Notes: generated from the letters alone by a model not told the origin. A stretch of DNA of 64,000 nt from Agelaius tricolor (GCA_023055355.1 JALJCS010000002.1:87073001-87137000), one strand, 5' to 3'; counted from the stretch's first letter, positions 47,361 to 59,085 are shown. Numbers and translations: made by a program.

Positions 47361-48954
47361 AATTTTATCAGTACCTTTTATAGAGGCCATTAAAGAATAA
47401 GAGAAGGTAGAATGAATTTGGAAGATCCTGTGTATGAACACTAATGGCCAGCTCTCTGCAAAGGGTGGAGCTGACCTTCTACCTTACAACTGTCCTTGCA
47501 CAGAAGAGCTGATCTCCCACCCAGGATTCAAGTTCTGATTTGCATTTACATTTCCAACAACTTATTTTGGCTCCTACTGCTCCCAAAATCCAAGATGGTA
47601 CCTGTAGGGGAATTTATCTCAGTTAGATCTGGGTGTTTGTAATACAGACCCCTATACTGGACCATGGGATCTCTTTGTAAGCAGCAGAGATCTGTTCAGT
47701 AGGGATAAAGGAGTGTGGGATGTGATTGTCTTCCTGCAGGGTGGGTGCCCACATTTGACCAGCTGGGTCACAACCCAGACTCCACTGACTCACCACTGCC
47801 TCCAAGAACACTTAAACTGGTCAAAGCAATTCTTCATTGTGCTCTCCCCTCCCTCAGCTTTCTGTCCCCACTTACCCCACAATTCTGGGGTTTGGTGTTT
47901 TGACAGAGCAGACCTGCATCATGACATGCAAAGCTGACATAAAGTCCTCAAGTATAATTAATTTTAACTGATTACTTGTGGGATTAAAACCTCTCAGAGT
48001 CAATTACTACCAATGCTGGCATTTGTATTAAATTTACCAATGTTAAACATTAATCACAATTGCTTTGTATTTTGTTGGGGCCTATTCAAGACACAGAAAG
48101 GCTCCAGTTGGTTTTAATGAGATGGGGAGAAGCCTAAGATAGGCACTAAATGTGGGATTCTTTGCTGTGTTCTGATGGGAGAATCATGGCTTATATGTCT
48201 GCCATGGGAAGCCTTCTGTTGAAATAAAATTGGGTCCTCTTCAGGGACAGTCAGTTACTGATGTATGTCTCCAGAAAATGCCTGTTGTACCAGTCCTGTG
48301 AAACTCACACCCTTGGTGGGCTAGTTCAGATCTTATTAGAAAGTATTCTTAAACCTGAGGTGCATAAATGGAGATTTGTGTGTTCCAAAGATGTCTAAAG
48401 AAGTATATGCCAATTTATGCAGAAACCCCTCTCACTGTAAAGAGGAGACCTATAGACTTTTTGCAGGGCTGGATGAGCTCCCTGTGAATGTCTGCTGAGG
48501 GCTGGTCCTGAGCAGATGACAATGTCTGGTACCCTTCTAGGAAAGCATTGTTTTTGATTATGTTTCCTGTGCAACAGCATAAGAATAAAATGTTACTGGT
48601 CAAGAGTGTGAGAAGTTCCTGTTTAGTAGTTTGGAAGCACCTCCTGGATGTAAAATAGACATTTAGATAACCTTGCCTTTTAAATTGACCAATGGTTCAT
48701 TCTTCCAGTAAACCTATGTCTCAAGGCAGTGATTTCAGTGTTAATTGCATTTTTCCTGATTAAAACAGGTGGCTGAATTACAGGTCTATTACACAGATCA
48801 TTTCCTGTTCTAAGAGTGGTAGATGTATAATTGTGCTGGTGTTCTTCAAGCATCTAACCACAGGTTCTGGGTATTTTTCCCCTCTCACAGAATGAGGCAA
48901 AGATTTCTGAAGACTCCTATTCCTGTGAGTAAATAGTTTCTCTGCTACCTGAAA

Positions 48955-48996
48955 ATCTAAATCTCTCGCAGCCATATCTAAATCTCTCACAGCCTC
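48955..48996 (+). repeat. 21-bp two-copy tandem duplication
   Basis: ATCTAAATCTCTCGCAGCC / ATCTAAATCTCTCACAGCC in adjacent 21-base units. Confidence 0.93.
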
Positions 48997-49062
48997 AATT
49001 TTCTTAAGCATGAAGCCAATTAAAAGCATAGAAGAACATCTCCCAAAACTGATTAGTCCTTC

Positions 49063-49481
49063 TTAGCTGAGCTTTAAAACCCTCCAGGCTGGAGCAGATC
49101 TTGAGGCAGAGGCATCTGCCAGGTCTGGGCAGCTGTTAATGTGCAGCCTTGTGGCCCAGGTGGTGCAGCCATAGCTGGAGAGCAATATCCTGGAATCTGT
49201 ACTCATTTTCCATGATGGGCTGAGGTGTCTGGGCCACTGAGTTGTCCTGGCACGATGAATCAGTGAGTGAAGGTCTCTGGAATCATATCCCAGAGGCACC
49301 AAGGCCAGCCAGCACCCGGAGGGACGGCTGAGAGGCTCAGGTCCTCAGGTGTGCCACTCTTCTGAGATCCACAGATCACCACCAAAAGGTTCAGGAGTCT
49401 TCTAGAGCTGCTCAGCATCAGAAAAGGAGCCATTGTGCTTTTTTGCTGAACGCTGTGTCTCAGAGCCATGTGCATATGCAA
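49063..49481 (-). other. Weak coding-like stretch, unidentified
   Basis: A minus-strand frame has a signal-peptide-like start MAPFLMLSSSRRLLNLLVVI (Met codon near 49433). It ends at 49260. A second frame overlaps and runs to 49063, and a third includes MENEYRFQDIALQLWLHH. GC and CpG are slightly above the surroundings. No family is recognised, and the shifts between frames argue for a relic or chance. Confidence 0.15.
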
Positions 49482-50507
49482 GGTCCAGCTGCCTCATCAG
49501 GTATTATCAAAAATGCTATATTTTTTTCTCACTCCTCTTAACATGTTTAAATGACAAAGAAATACATTCATTTAGGTGAATAACACTCTAACTTGGAAAG
49601 CATCAGACAACTGATAGCTCTGAAAATCCAAAGAACAGTGCTCAGAAGATGAAAGGAAAATGACCCTGGAAATCGTTGTCCCTTAAACTGCAAATAAAGT
49701 GTCAGGGGTGTTCTTGAATGAAGCAAATACTGTGTGCAGAAAAGCATGGGAGATGTTTTGAAAATCTGATTTTTGACAGAATTACACTGCAAAGGTTTGT
49801 CCCCTGCAGCTCTCCTTAAAGGCAAAACAGCTTTTGATTTAAAAGAGATATTGAGAATTGTGTGTAAATGGATTCCTACCCAAAACATGAATTCAAAATG
49901 TCTTTGCAGGCAAGTAGGATAAAAACCACTGAAATTGCAACTTTTTTGGAGTCATGGCTAATGATTACAGTTAGAATCAATCTTTTTTAACACCCATGTT
50001 AGTTTAAGAAGGGTGAGTAGGCTGATTGTTAATGGGGTTCTTAAACCTTTGAAGTAAAGGGAAATGTGAACACCAGTAACAAGGATAAAAGCAGAAAAGC
50101 TACTAGCAAAAAAAAAAATAGTAGGTTTAGTTTAGAGGAAAATAAACAAAAATAATCCAGTGAAAATGATATTTTTGTTTAGGCAGTAGGTAGAGGAATA
50201 TTAAAAATTAATGGTGCTCGATAAAATGTAGAAACAGAAATATATCTGTGGGAATGCTATGGATAGAGGTGACAGGGATTGGATCAGGAGGATGGCCCAA
50301 ATGCTTTCGTCCTTTCTATCCTGCTTTCTAGGACTCTGCAACTTTTCAACAAGCTACTGCTGTAACCTTTGGCCACCATAAACAAACTGGGCAAAACAAA
50401 GTAATTTAGCTGAGCAGTGTCAGAATCTGCATTCTGAGCATCACTGTACACAGGACAATGCAGTCAACACAATGAAAATTCAAAGAAAGAAAATTGAGAC
50501 ATTGAGA

Positions 50508-50917
50508 TGTGGCATTCACATTCTCTGAAAAAAATTTCTTTGCCCAGGATTTTTCTCCTAGGAAGCTGAGAAACTTCAGAGAAAAGGAAAACAGTTCTTA
50601 TCTCATTTGCTTCTCCTCTGTTTTGCTCACGTGGAATGTGTTTGGAGATTTTTTACCCAAAGTTGATTGCTTGATTGGATTCTGGCGAGTTCTTTTCACT
50701 CATTGGCCAATCAGGGACAAGCTGTATCGAGACTCTGGAAAGAGTCACGAGTTTTCATTATTATCTTTTTAGCATTGAGTAAGTATCCTTTCTGTATTCT
50801 TTAGTTTAGTATAGTATTCTTTAATATAGTATTATAAAGTAATAAATTAGCCTTCTGAGAACATGGAGTCAGATGCATCATTCGTGCTTTTGTCAGGACA
50901 TTCCCAGCAAATACAAT
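50508..50917 (+). mobile_element. Solo LTR with 7-bp target-site duplication
   Basis: It starts TGTGGCATTCACATTCTC and has ACAGTTCTTATCTCATTTGC and TTGGCCAATCAGGGACAAGC (inverted CCAAT box ATTGG). An AT-rich TAGTATAGTATTCTTTAATA region and AATAAATTAGCCTTCTGAGA (polyadenylation-like) follow, and it ends in GTCAGATGCATCATTCGTGC...AAATACAAT. ATTGAGA flanks both sides (50501-50507 and 50918-50924), a perfect 7-bp duplication. The core and 3' end match the minus-strand LTR at 36.2-36.6 kb. No viral coding sequence is present. Low decay suggests a fairly recent insertion. Confidence 0.92.
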
Positions 50918-50942
50918 ATTGAGACATTTAGGAAAATGGAGG

Positions 50943-50944
<2 letters not shown>

Positions 50945-50989
<45 letters not shown>

Positions 50990-51008
50990 CACATATATAC
51001 ATATATAT

Positions 51009-51068
<60 letters not shown>
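50945..51068. repeat. Long interrupted AT microsatellite
   Basis: About 124 bases of TA repeats interrupted by GTATA, ACACATATA and TTTTT. It can form cruciforms and is error-prone in sequencing. It yields spurious tyrosine-isoleucine frames on both strands. Confidence 0.97.
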
Positions 51069-51076
<8 letters not shown>

Positions 51077-51299
51077 TGATATAGATAGATATAATAGAAA
51101 AATATTAGATGCCAAATTGATAAAGCTAAATAATGTGCTGCAAGCAGGGCTGGGCCGAGTTCCAGAGCAGAGGGAAAGTGGCTCAGCTGTGGCATTTCTG
51201 ACATGAGAGTTCACTGCTGTGCAGGTCTCCCAAACAGGGTGAGCAGCAGAGAGGGTGGGAGGGAGGAGGGCCCTGCACTTTTCCTGAACAGCAGCTGGT

Positions 51300-51620
51300 G
51301 CCAAGAGGGCCAACACCATCCTGGCTGTTATCAATAAAGAGTGACCAGCAGGACTGTACCTAGCACTGGTGAGGCCACACCTTGAATTCTGTGTCCAGTT
51401 TTGGGTCTCTCATGAAAATAAAGATGTTGAGGTTCTGGAGTGTGTCCAGAGAAGGGCAATGGAGCTGGTGAAGGGTCTGGAACACAGCCTGAGGAGCAGC
51501 TGAGGGAGCTGGGGGTGCTCAGCCTGGAGAAAAAGGAGCACAGGGGAGATGTAATCACTCCCTATGACTCTCTGAAAGGAGGTCGTAGCCAGGTTGGGGC
51601 TGGTCTCTCAGAAAAAATAA
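51300..51620 (+). mobile_element. CR1 LINE fragment (ORF2 C-terminal part)
   Basis: Plus-strand sequence gives [20 protein letters not shown], a [18 protein letters not shown] block and the GCSAWRKRS-type frame of the ELG.FSLEKRR region. It carries frameshifts and a stop near the start. It lacks the reverse-transcriptase core and the 3' UTR, so it is truncated at both ends. Confidence 0.92.
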
Positions 51621-54600
51621 TGTGCCAAATTCACAAGGTGTGAATAAACAGGGTTGTCACTACAGTTTGGGAATCAGGAGTTGGTGCAGAACTGAATGTG
51701 TTGCCCATTACTGAAAATCAATGGGTGAGATACTATATGACATCACTTCCTTCTCATTATTTATGTTGTGTTTTCTGGGTGTTAAACATTATTGTGGGTC
51801 CAGCGAGTGGAAAACTGTGATTTGACATTGTGTTTGCTTATTTTGCCACATTCGGTATGAGGATATAAGAAAAATGATTGCAGAAAATTAGGACCTGAAG
51901 GTGTTGGTTTGCTTTTAATACTCTGAGCACAAGATTGGTTAAGCTGTTCCTTAAATTGAACACAAGGAAAATGATATCTTAAGAGCTGGAATTTCTGCAG
52001 GTGGTAATTAATGTAGCATCAGTCAATGCAACAGAGCTACACCCATTAGCACCAATCAGTGATTTACAGAAATTTGCATTGGCTTGGAGCAGTGTCTTGA
52101 TTTCCATTTCACACCTTCCCCACATCTGAAGGCAATATATATTTTTGCTCTTCATGTTTGGACTGTTTGTTAATGAGATACGTGACAGGCAGTGCATGAG
52201 TTTGTAAGTGTCAGTGATTTAAACAAAACAGTGATTTAAACATCTGTGGGAATGCTATGTTACTGTAGCAAATTACTGATGATAGCACTTGCCTGGCTCC
52301 GTCCTGAGGTAGTGCTGTCTCCAGCTGTGTGCTGCTTCGTGGTCAGAGGAGATAAAAAAAGCTTAGGGTTCACATGGGTGGAGAGCATTAGTGAATTGAT
52401 AGAATATTTTGCACACTGGATAGCATTCATCAGCCATGGAAAGGCACTCGCAGTTATGTCAGGCATTACATGAACAAATAGAGCATTTTTGGCTTGAGAG
52501 AATGCAAATATTACGCAGTTTGGTCAAGTGGGCAGAGTAAGGGTGTCCAATTCAAAGAATGGAATATGCTTGTTTGCTGTGACCTTGAATAAATTGATTT
52601 GCCTCTTAGTTTTTCAGTTATCTCATCTGTAGAATAGTGAATCTGTTATCTCATCTGTAGAATCTGTAGGCTGTGTTGCTGATCTCCACTGAAAAATATT
52701 TTGGGATACTTTGCTAGAAAAAAAATCCCAGTGATGCCTACTTCATTATCTCTAGCAGAGCCCAGTGAGAGCACTTTAAATTTTAGTGCCAAGCTCACAG
52801 TAGATGAATCCCTTCCATTACAGTGATTCACCCTCTTGAACTGAGGTTCTGGCTCATAACACCACTTTTGACAAGATATCTTCTATTGCTTCCTGAAAAA
52901 TGAATGGGGATGTAGCTGTTCTGCACTGTTCCTACATCATGAATTAATTGCTTGCTGACGAACTTTCCCACTCCAACTACCAGATGTCCTCTTCTAGGAT
53001 TTGTGGTCTCCCCCTTTAAACACTTTTAAAGTAATTCACCAAATTTACACAAAGAATTTCCTTTATTTTTCCAAATGATCACAGAACCATTAACACAGAA
53101 CATTTGTAGTTGTTCTGGATTTGGGAAGTCACATACACCAAAACCTGAGATTCAGCACAGTCCAAAAGAAGACCTGCTTCTCTGAAAATAGGAAGGTTCT
53201 GATGGGAATCTTTGAAAACATCCCCTTAGGTGAACTCACTGTGTTTCAGAAAGCAGGATTTTACATAAAATCTCATGTTTGGTCTTTAGAAGCAGCTGTG
53301 AAGTACTGCAAAGAATGCACTGGTTTAATGAATTAATTGTTTTTGGGGGAGGGAAAAGTGACATAACCTCTCAAATCCATTTCTTTTAGGGCTGAGATTT
53401 GGCTCCCTAAGCACCCTCAAACAACTAACTTGGCCAACTTGTACATGCCAGCATCACCCAAAGTGGCATCAGAAGGGGGTTTGTGGTGGATTTATGGGGG
53501 CATACTCCTTCATCTACTTCAGTTAATGGTGACTCCAAAGGTTTTTGCATGCCCAGGGAAAGAGACTTGAGGCATCTTTTTGAAAACCCATGGGAAGGGT
53601 TTGTGGCGTTATAAACTGCCAGAGTTTGGAATTGTCAGCCACTTCTTAAAGATATGAATATCTGCCTGCTGATTGTGGAATTCAGCCTTTGCCATCCAAA
53701 AGAGATAATTTTTAACTGGAGAGAAAAAAGAGGCAGAAATAATCTCAAGGTAACATATTTAAAGTGTCTGAGCTGATGCTGTTTTCAGTGCCTTAGTGAG
53801 AAACCACATTTGGTTGTATTGCAGCACCTACAGAGCCCTGCAGCCCCCCAGGCTTTTACAGCACTGGGATGGCAGAAAGACCTCCAGGCCTTTCAGGTTT
53901 ATATCACACATTCTGTGGATATTTTCTTTGACAGTGGAGCAAGCTGGAGGCAGTCTTGGCTGCAGCTCATCTAGAGATGATTACATTATCTGCTCTGGGC
54001 CACTCTGTATTGGATAATAACATTTGGCTACTCATAAATAAACATCATGTGGAACCATTAGTCAGAAATTAAAGATGTTAATAAACTGGTTCTGTGAAAG
54101 GGAACCTGCCAGGGCTATAAAATACCCAGGTAAATTGTTATGATTTACCACCATTAAGTTACACTTCAAGATGCCACAGGACATCCTTAAATTGCCATCA
54201 AGTTTTGTCATTCCTATGGGCTTGAGCAATCCTTACATCATCAAACAAATGATTATTTGGCTTTTTTTAGAGTGTTTTCTCTCTTCCTTGTTTTGTATTA
54301 AAAGACTGCATGGAGAAGTGTACTTTTTATTGTCATAATCATAAATAAAAGTATTTACCTGATAATAAACAAGGGCTTGCATAATCTTCATCATTCATCA
54401 TCTCAAGCAGTTCCACAAACATATAAACCTCAAAATCACATTTCTTCACCTTCAGTTTAGAGAAAAAACTGAATTACCCTGAAGAACATATCTCTTCTTG
54501 GAAATTCTTGGATACCAATGTACTTGCAAAAGTGAAAATCATCTGTAACATGAGATGAATGTGGAGTGCAAGTGACACTGAGAACCTCAGAACTGAGGTC

Positions 54601-54649
54601 AAAAGTCAGGTTTCTTATGGACCCTTGTAGGTACTGGAAGGAGATATCA
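51621..54649. other. Unique sequence, no gene recognised
   Basis: A 28-bp-period duplication is at 52617-52663. Nothing else was recognised. Confidence 0.5.
52617..52663 (+). repeat. 28-bp-period two-copy duplication
   Basis: GTTATCTCATCTGTAGAAT occurs at 52617 and again at 52645, 28 bases apart. Confidence 0.93.
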
Positions 54650-54920
54650 GTTTTTCCTGGAGCCTTCTCTTCTCCAGGCTGAACAACTCCTCCCATTGGA
54701 GAGGTGCCCCAGCCCTGTGATGAATTTCATGGGTGTCCCCTGGACTTGGGGTCCATGTCCCTCCTGTGCTGGGGACCCCAGAGCTGGGTGCAGCACTCCA
54801 GGTGGGGACTCACCAGAGCAGGGTGGAGGGGCAGAATCACCTCACACAACCAGCTGTCCATATTTATTTTGATGCAATCCAGGACACATTTGGCTTTCTG
54901 GGTTGCAAGTGCACATTGCT
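54650..54920 (-). mobile_element. CR1 LINE fragment
   Basis: The minus-strand frame reads ATQKAKCVLDCIKINMDS, then EVILPLHPALVSPHLECC and TQLWGPQHRRDMD, the CR1 ORF2 segment after the reverse-transcriptase core. The plus-strand left part (CTTCTCCAGGCTGAACAACT) is the following LFSLEKR block. Both ends are truncated. Confidence 0.9.
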
Positions 54921-55044
54921 GAATCACAATAAGCTCTTTTGTTCACAAAGTGGATTTCTCTCCTGTGCTAATCTTGATCCAATCCTCATGCAGCCTGTAC
55001 TTGTGCTTAAATGTATATTTACATAATAACTGTGTATACAGTGC

Positions 55045-55046
<2 letters not shown>

Positions 55047-55084
<38 letters not shown>

Positions 55085-55102
55085 TGTATGTATGTATGTA
55101 TG
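55047..55102. repeat. AT plus GTAT compound microsatellite
   Basis: About 36 bases of TA repeats pass directly into about five GTAT units. Confidence 0.97.
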
Positions 55103-55380
55103 GCTATTTTGCCCCAGTTCATTAAAGGAAAATCTGTTTCATGCTGGTTTCACCTGTCCTGGGTGAAGCTGTGTTGCCACACAGATATTTGACATTGAGC
55201 TGCTGTACCTTACAGAGACTAGCACCAAAAGAAAACCTCCTCCTGTGAAGAAACTGCATGAAATAAAAAAGGCTCCGTTCACAGAGATCTATCTCCAGTC
55301 TAGGTGAATTTAGGTCAGGATGTATTTAGGTGAATGAAAGCTTTTATTTTTGCTGTGAATGGGCGTGTTTCTGCTGTTCT

Positions 55381-55396
55381 CCCTCAAGAGGGCAGC
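55381..55396 (+). promoter_or_regulatory. Candidate CTCF site
   Basis: CCTCAAGAGGGCAGC fits the CTCF core CCASYAGRKGGCRSY at 13 of 15 positions by my count. Orientation is plus, opposite to the candidate at 18 kb. Binding is inferred only. Confidence 0.3.
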
Positions 55397-55499
55397 AAAG
55401 GAAAATGGTTGCTAAAAGCCAAGACAAAAACATTCAAGGACGTTTAAGCATTTAAGTTTCCCACTGTGTTTAACAAGATTCTGAAAATACCATTGTGTC

Positions 55500-55790
55500 G
55501 GAATTAGGAGAGCTTGTGGAAGCCACCTGGTGAGAGAAAGAGATTTTTTATTTTTTTTTCAAAAGCTCTCCAAGCTTCTCAATCTATTGATAGCTTAATG
55601 AAGTTATTTGCTATTACCTTCAAATATGCTCCCCGATCATGTGATAACAGCACAGCAGCTGAGCAAGGTCTCCTGGGCTTCAGCATCCTCATCTCTGGTG
55701 TTAATTGCTCTATTAACTCAGAATTTAAGTGCTTTATCTCAAATCCCTCCTTCCCTTTTTAAACACTCTTCGCCTGCGGAAGCGCTGACA
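55500..55790. other. Candidate conserved non-coding element
   Basis: Repeat-free sequence with AT-rich homeodomain-type cores (TTGATAGCTTAATGAAG, GGTGTTAATTGCTCTATTAA) and a local cluster of three CpGs (TTCGCCTGCGGAAGCGCTG, near 55769). An open frame of about 82 codons crosses it without a domain. Conservation cannot be judged from one sequence. Confidence 0.2.
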
Positions 55791-56985
55791 CAAATGGAAA
55801 GAGCTGCACTTGAAGGATGACCTGGTGGCAACAAAACTGTCTCACTCCGGGATATTTTATCCCAAAATCAAGCATAAATAATAAAAGAATTCTGATTGGT
55901 TATGTGGGGGTGGGTGGAGTGGAGGTTGGGGGGGTGATGTTGGGCAGCTTTACCCACAGCTATTCAAGCAGGAGTCAGAGTGTTAGAGCTGGTTCCAGTT
56001 GCTGGGGGAGTGTCTGTGAGCCACAGTGGCTGTGCTGAATGCAAACAGAGGTTTAATCAAAGTGGTTCTGTGCAGGAAGCTGCATTTTCATTCATGTGCT
56101 CTGTAGTCCTTCAGGCAACCAGGGCACCAGCATGTTAATTACCTATAAAATAGACAGGAGAATTTTGCCCATTTAAAATGTTTCAGCTTCTAAATAAATG
56201 ACAAGCAGAAAGTAGAGGGGGGGAAAAGAAAAACCAACAAAAATTAGCATAGGAAAGTGAAGGCATCTTTCCAAGGAGTGTATTAGAGCTTGGATTTGGA
56301 CCCAAATCTCAGTAATTTTGTAGCCTCAGGATAGTGGTGTTTTCTGGTACCACTGCTGCCATATTGTACCTCACAGAAAGTGGCCTCTGGGTGATACTGG
56401 ACCCCAAGTGAGAGGGACAAGGAACAACTTTGATCATTCCAAGCAGGATCTCCCTCCATGCTGGTGCCTTCCAGTGCATGCAGTAGAATGAGAGGTGAAT
56501 TGCAGCAAGCCACAAGTGCAGCCAAAACTGTGGCATTTTACCTGAGGCTGAGGATGCAGAGAAACCACCCCTTTAAAAGAATGTCCCAGGGCTACAGGGG
56601 CTGGGTGCAGGACCTGCTCATCCCCCACCATGTGCCTGACTGCCTGAAAAGAAACCCTGAGCATCTGCCCCAAGGGAAGCACCAAGATGCTCCAGCCTGC
56701 TGCTCAGAAGAAGAAAGGGACTGTCCCCACTGCCATCTGAGGTGGATGTGGCCATAGAGCTGCTGAAATAACTGAGACAAACCTGGTTGCCTGGAACATT
56801 GCTCCTAAAAAAGGTTTTTACCTCTGTGTGCCTCTGTCCCCACATTTTATTTTTTACTGCAAACTGACCTATTCCTTTTCTCCTAGTGGAGATGTCATCT
56901 CCAGATTCAAACTAAAAGTAATAACTGAACTCTGTACCTTGTCTGCTGCTGCTCATAGACTGAGACAGTCCAGAATTCACTGCAG

Positions 56986-57232
56986 AGCATCCCACTCTGT
57001 GTAGAGCATCCCACTCTGTGCAGTTCATCCCACTCTGTGCAGAGCATCCCACTTTGTGCAGTTCATCCCACTCTGTGCAGAGCATCCCACTCTGTGCAGT
57101 TCATCCCACTCTGTGCAGAGCATCCCACTCTGTGCAGTTCATCCCACTCTGTGCAGTTCATCCCACTTTGTGCAGTTCATCCCACTCTGTGCAGAGCATC
57201 CCACTCTGTGCAGTTCATCCCACTCTGTGCAG
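56986..57232 (+). repeat. 19-bp minisatellite, 13 copies
   Basis: Thirteen contiguous 19-base units of the form (AG or TT)CATCCCACTCTGTGCAG. By first dinucleotide the order is AG AG TT AG TT AG TT AG TT TT TT AG TT, so most of the array alternates as a 38-bp higher-order unit. Only two units (4 and 10) carry ACTTTG in place of ACTCTG, and unit 1 has GTGTAG. Because 19 is one more than a multiple of three and the unit lacks stops, all three plus frames stay open across the array. Confidence 0.97.
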
Positions 57233-59002
57233 CTCTCTGGAGCAGCAGGCTGGGTCTGGTCTAGGACCTGCCTGCAGCTGTGCAGACTTCCCCAGCACAT
57301 CTGGCTGACACCAGGGCACTGCATGTCCCTGTGGTTTTTGGGTCATGCTTCTGCTGTGGCTTTTTATGGTGAGGGGCATGGTCCATCCCTTCAGGGTTGC
57401 AAGAATCAACCTTCGATCTGCTCTAGGGCAGGAAAGGTTCTGGCCCAGCCCTGGTTAAGGCCAAGGATGAAAGCCATGTGGGATACAGCTATGAACACAG
57501 TGTAACACTTTAAAGCAAGGGAAAATGAAATCTTTTCTCTGTTAGACTGAGCATCTAAAATTGTAAGTACCATTCAGCTCTCCAGAGCTCTAGCAGATGG
57601 ATGAACTGGGAGTGTTTTTTTAAGCCAATGCACATCTCTCCAAGTAAAATGCCACTCTCCATTATTCTGAGTTGGAAGAATAATGAAAGAATCAATCAAA
57701 TCCTCTAACACTGACAGAAAACAGACAAAAATCCATGAGTCCCTTTGAGGCTATAAGAGGATTAAACTCCTCAGGCAGGAACTCTTCTATAAGGGTTTGT
57801 TTATGGTAAGAAAAAAAAATTGATAGATGTTTATGGTCAGTTCAAAACGGCAGCCTGAAAAACCTTGTATGTTATCTGAAGTGAAACAACCCTATTCTTT
57901 AGATCTGTGTTGGGATCAACAACCTGAAATGCAATTTTGACTCTGATAAAAACAAGTCAAGAAGCATCAGACAAATCCCTTTGGTGCTTAGAGCTCTTCA
58001 CTTCCTTCCATACTCAACCCATTTGTCTCTTTGGTAGCAAACTCCTCAAGGCTGGCATTATAGACACCCTTAAAGAAGCAGCTAATAAGGGATTAATGCA
58101 ACCTGAGACCGCTCAGGGAGCCTTGTGTAGTCCCACTGTGCTGGATCTGTGTGCAGTGATGGAGTTGAGGAGAACCAGGGAAGATCCCCTTCCATCAGCA
58201 AAGCCTTCTGAGGTGTCAGCACCATAAATGAGTCTGTATCAGTGCAAAAGCACTGCTGAATTCTTCCCCTCATCCACAGCATAACTGCACCTGGACCAGC
58301 ATCTGATAACATTTCCAGGAGCACTGAAGAGATAACCAACTCCTTTCACACAGTGTGGAGTGGGGTTCCAAGTTTGGCCAGAGAGGATTATGAATCAAGG
58401 AGCATCTGGTGTAATATAAAAGTAAGTGTAGCATGAATGAGCCATTTCCTTGTATTTTGCTCAGGTGAGGAAATGTTTTGGAGAATATAAGGCACAGGGT
58501 AGAGTTTTCAGGATTTTCAGGGTTGGGTCTCAGGTTGTGTTCTCCTGATCAGAGACAGCAAAAGTCCCAGAACTTTGTGGGTTGTAATATATTGTTAAGG
58601 TTGTTTTTAGCATTGTGGGGAGCAATGATTGGTCTGTGCAGCTGGAACATGGTGGTGTTACCATGCAGCATCTGTGTGACATTGACAGGGATATGCACAC
58701 TGGATAGCTGCAATGCTGTCAAGCCCAGGGCATATGGACATCCATCAGGGAGATGTCCTGGGTGTTATTCATTCTCAGTGTTAATTCCATTTAGGTATTC
58801 CTAGCACATCTGGCTGCTGTACAGGACAAAGATACTAAAAAAATATTTTGTGTGGTTTGAGGGGAAACACAGGAATTCTTCTGGAGACTGAAGAATTCAA
58901 TTGAAGGAAAACTTTTGGGAATTGCCAGAAGAAATCAGGTTAAAAAAGTTCACCAGTTTTCTGTCACCCTGCTTCTCATTTCATTGCTTTCCCATTCACA
59001 GC

Positions 59003-59085
59003 ATTGAGTCACAGATTGATTTTGGTTGGAAGGAACCCTTAAAGATCATCTCATCCAGCCTCACTGCCAAAGCTCAAGGTTAGTT
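59003..59085 (-). mobile_element. CR1 LINE, 3' end fragment
   Basis: GAGTCACAGATTGATTTTGG followed by TTGGAAGGAACCCTTAAAGA and TCATCTCATCCAGCC is the reverse complement of a CR1 3' UTR. Only about 80 bases remain. Confidence 0.8.

Larger units (their letters stand above)
40986..50507. other. Long unique stretch, no gene recognised
   Basis: No exon or transposon was recognised over 9.5 kb. Listed separately: a 24-bp duplication (42615-42662), a hairpin pair (43566-43626), a candidate conserved element (46.84-47.36 kb), a 21-bp duplication (48955-48996), and a weak coding-like stretch (49063-49481). Confidence 0.5.
54921..59002. other. Unique sequence with simple and tandem repeats, no gene recognised
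   Basis: It contains an AT/GTAT microsatellite, a CTCF-like site, a candidate conserved element at 55.5-55.8 kb and the 19-bp minisatellite at 57.0 kb. The long frames at 56.3-57.5 kb derive from or overlap the minisatellite or lack domains. Confidence 0.5.

Noticed and set aside
50873..51334. Long tyrosine-isoleucine-rich frames on both strands
   Set aside because: They are translations of the AT microsatellite. The same artefact appears at 6939-7211 and 54950-55192.
57018..57505. Overlapping 75-149 codon plus frames with repeated serine/histidine/proline/leucine/cysteine patterns
   Set aside because: They are the 19-bp minisatellite read in each frame. No domain or start context lies outside the array.
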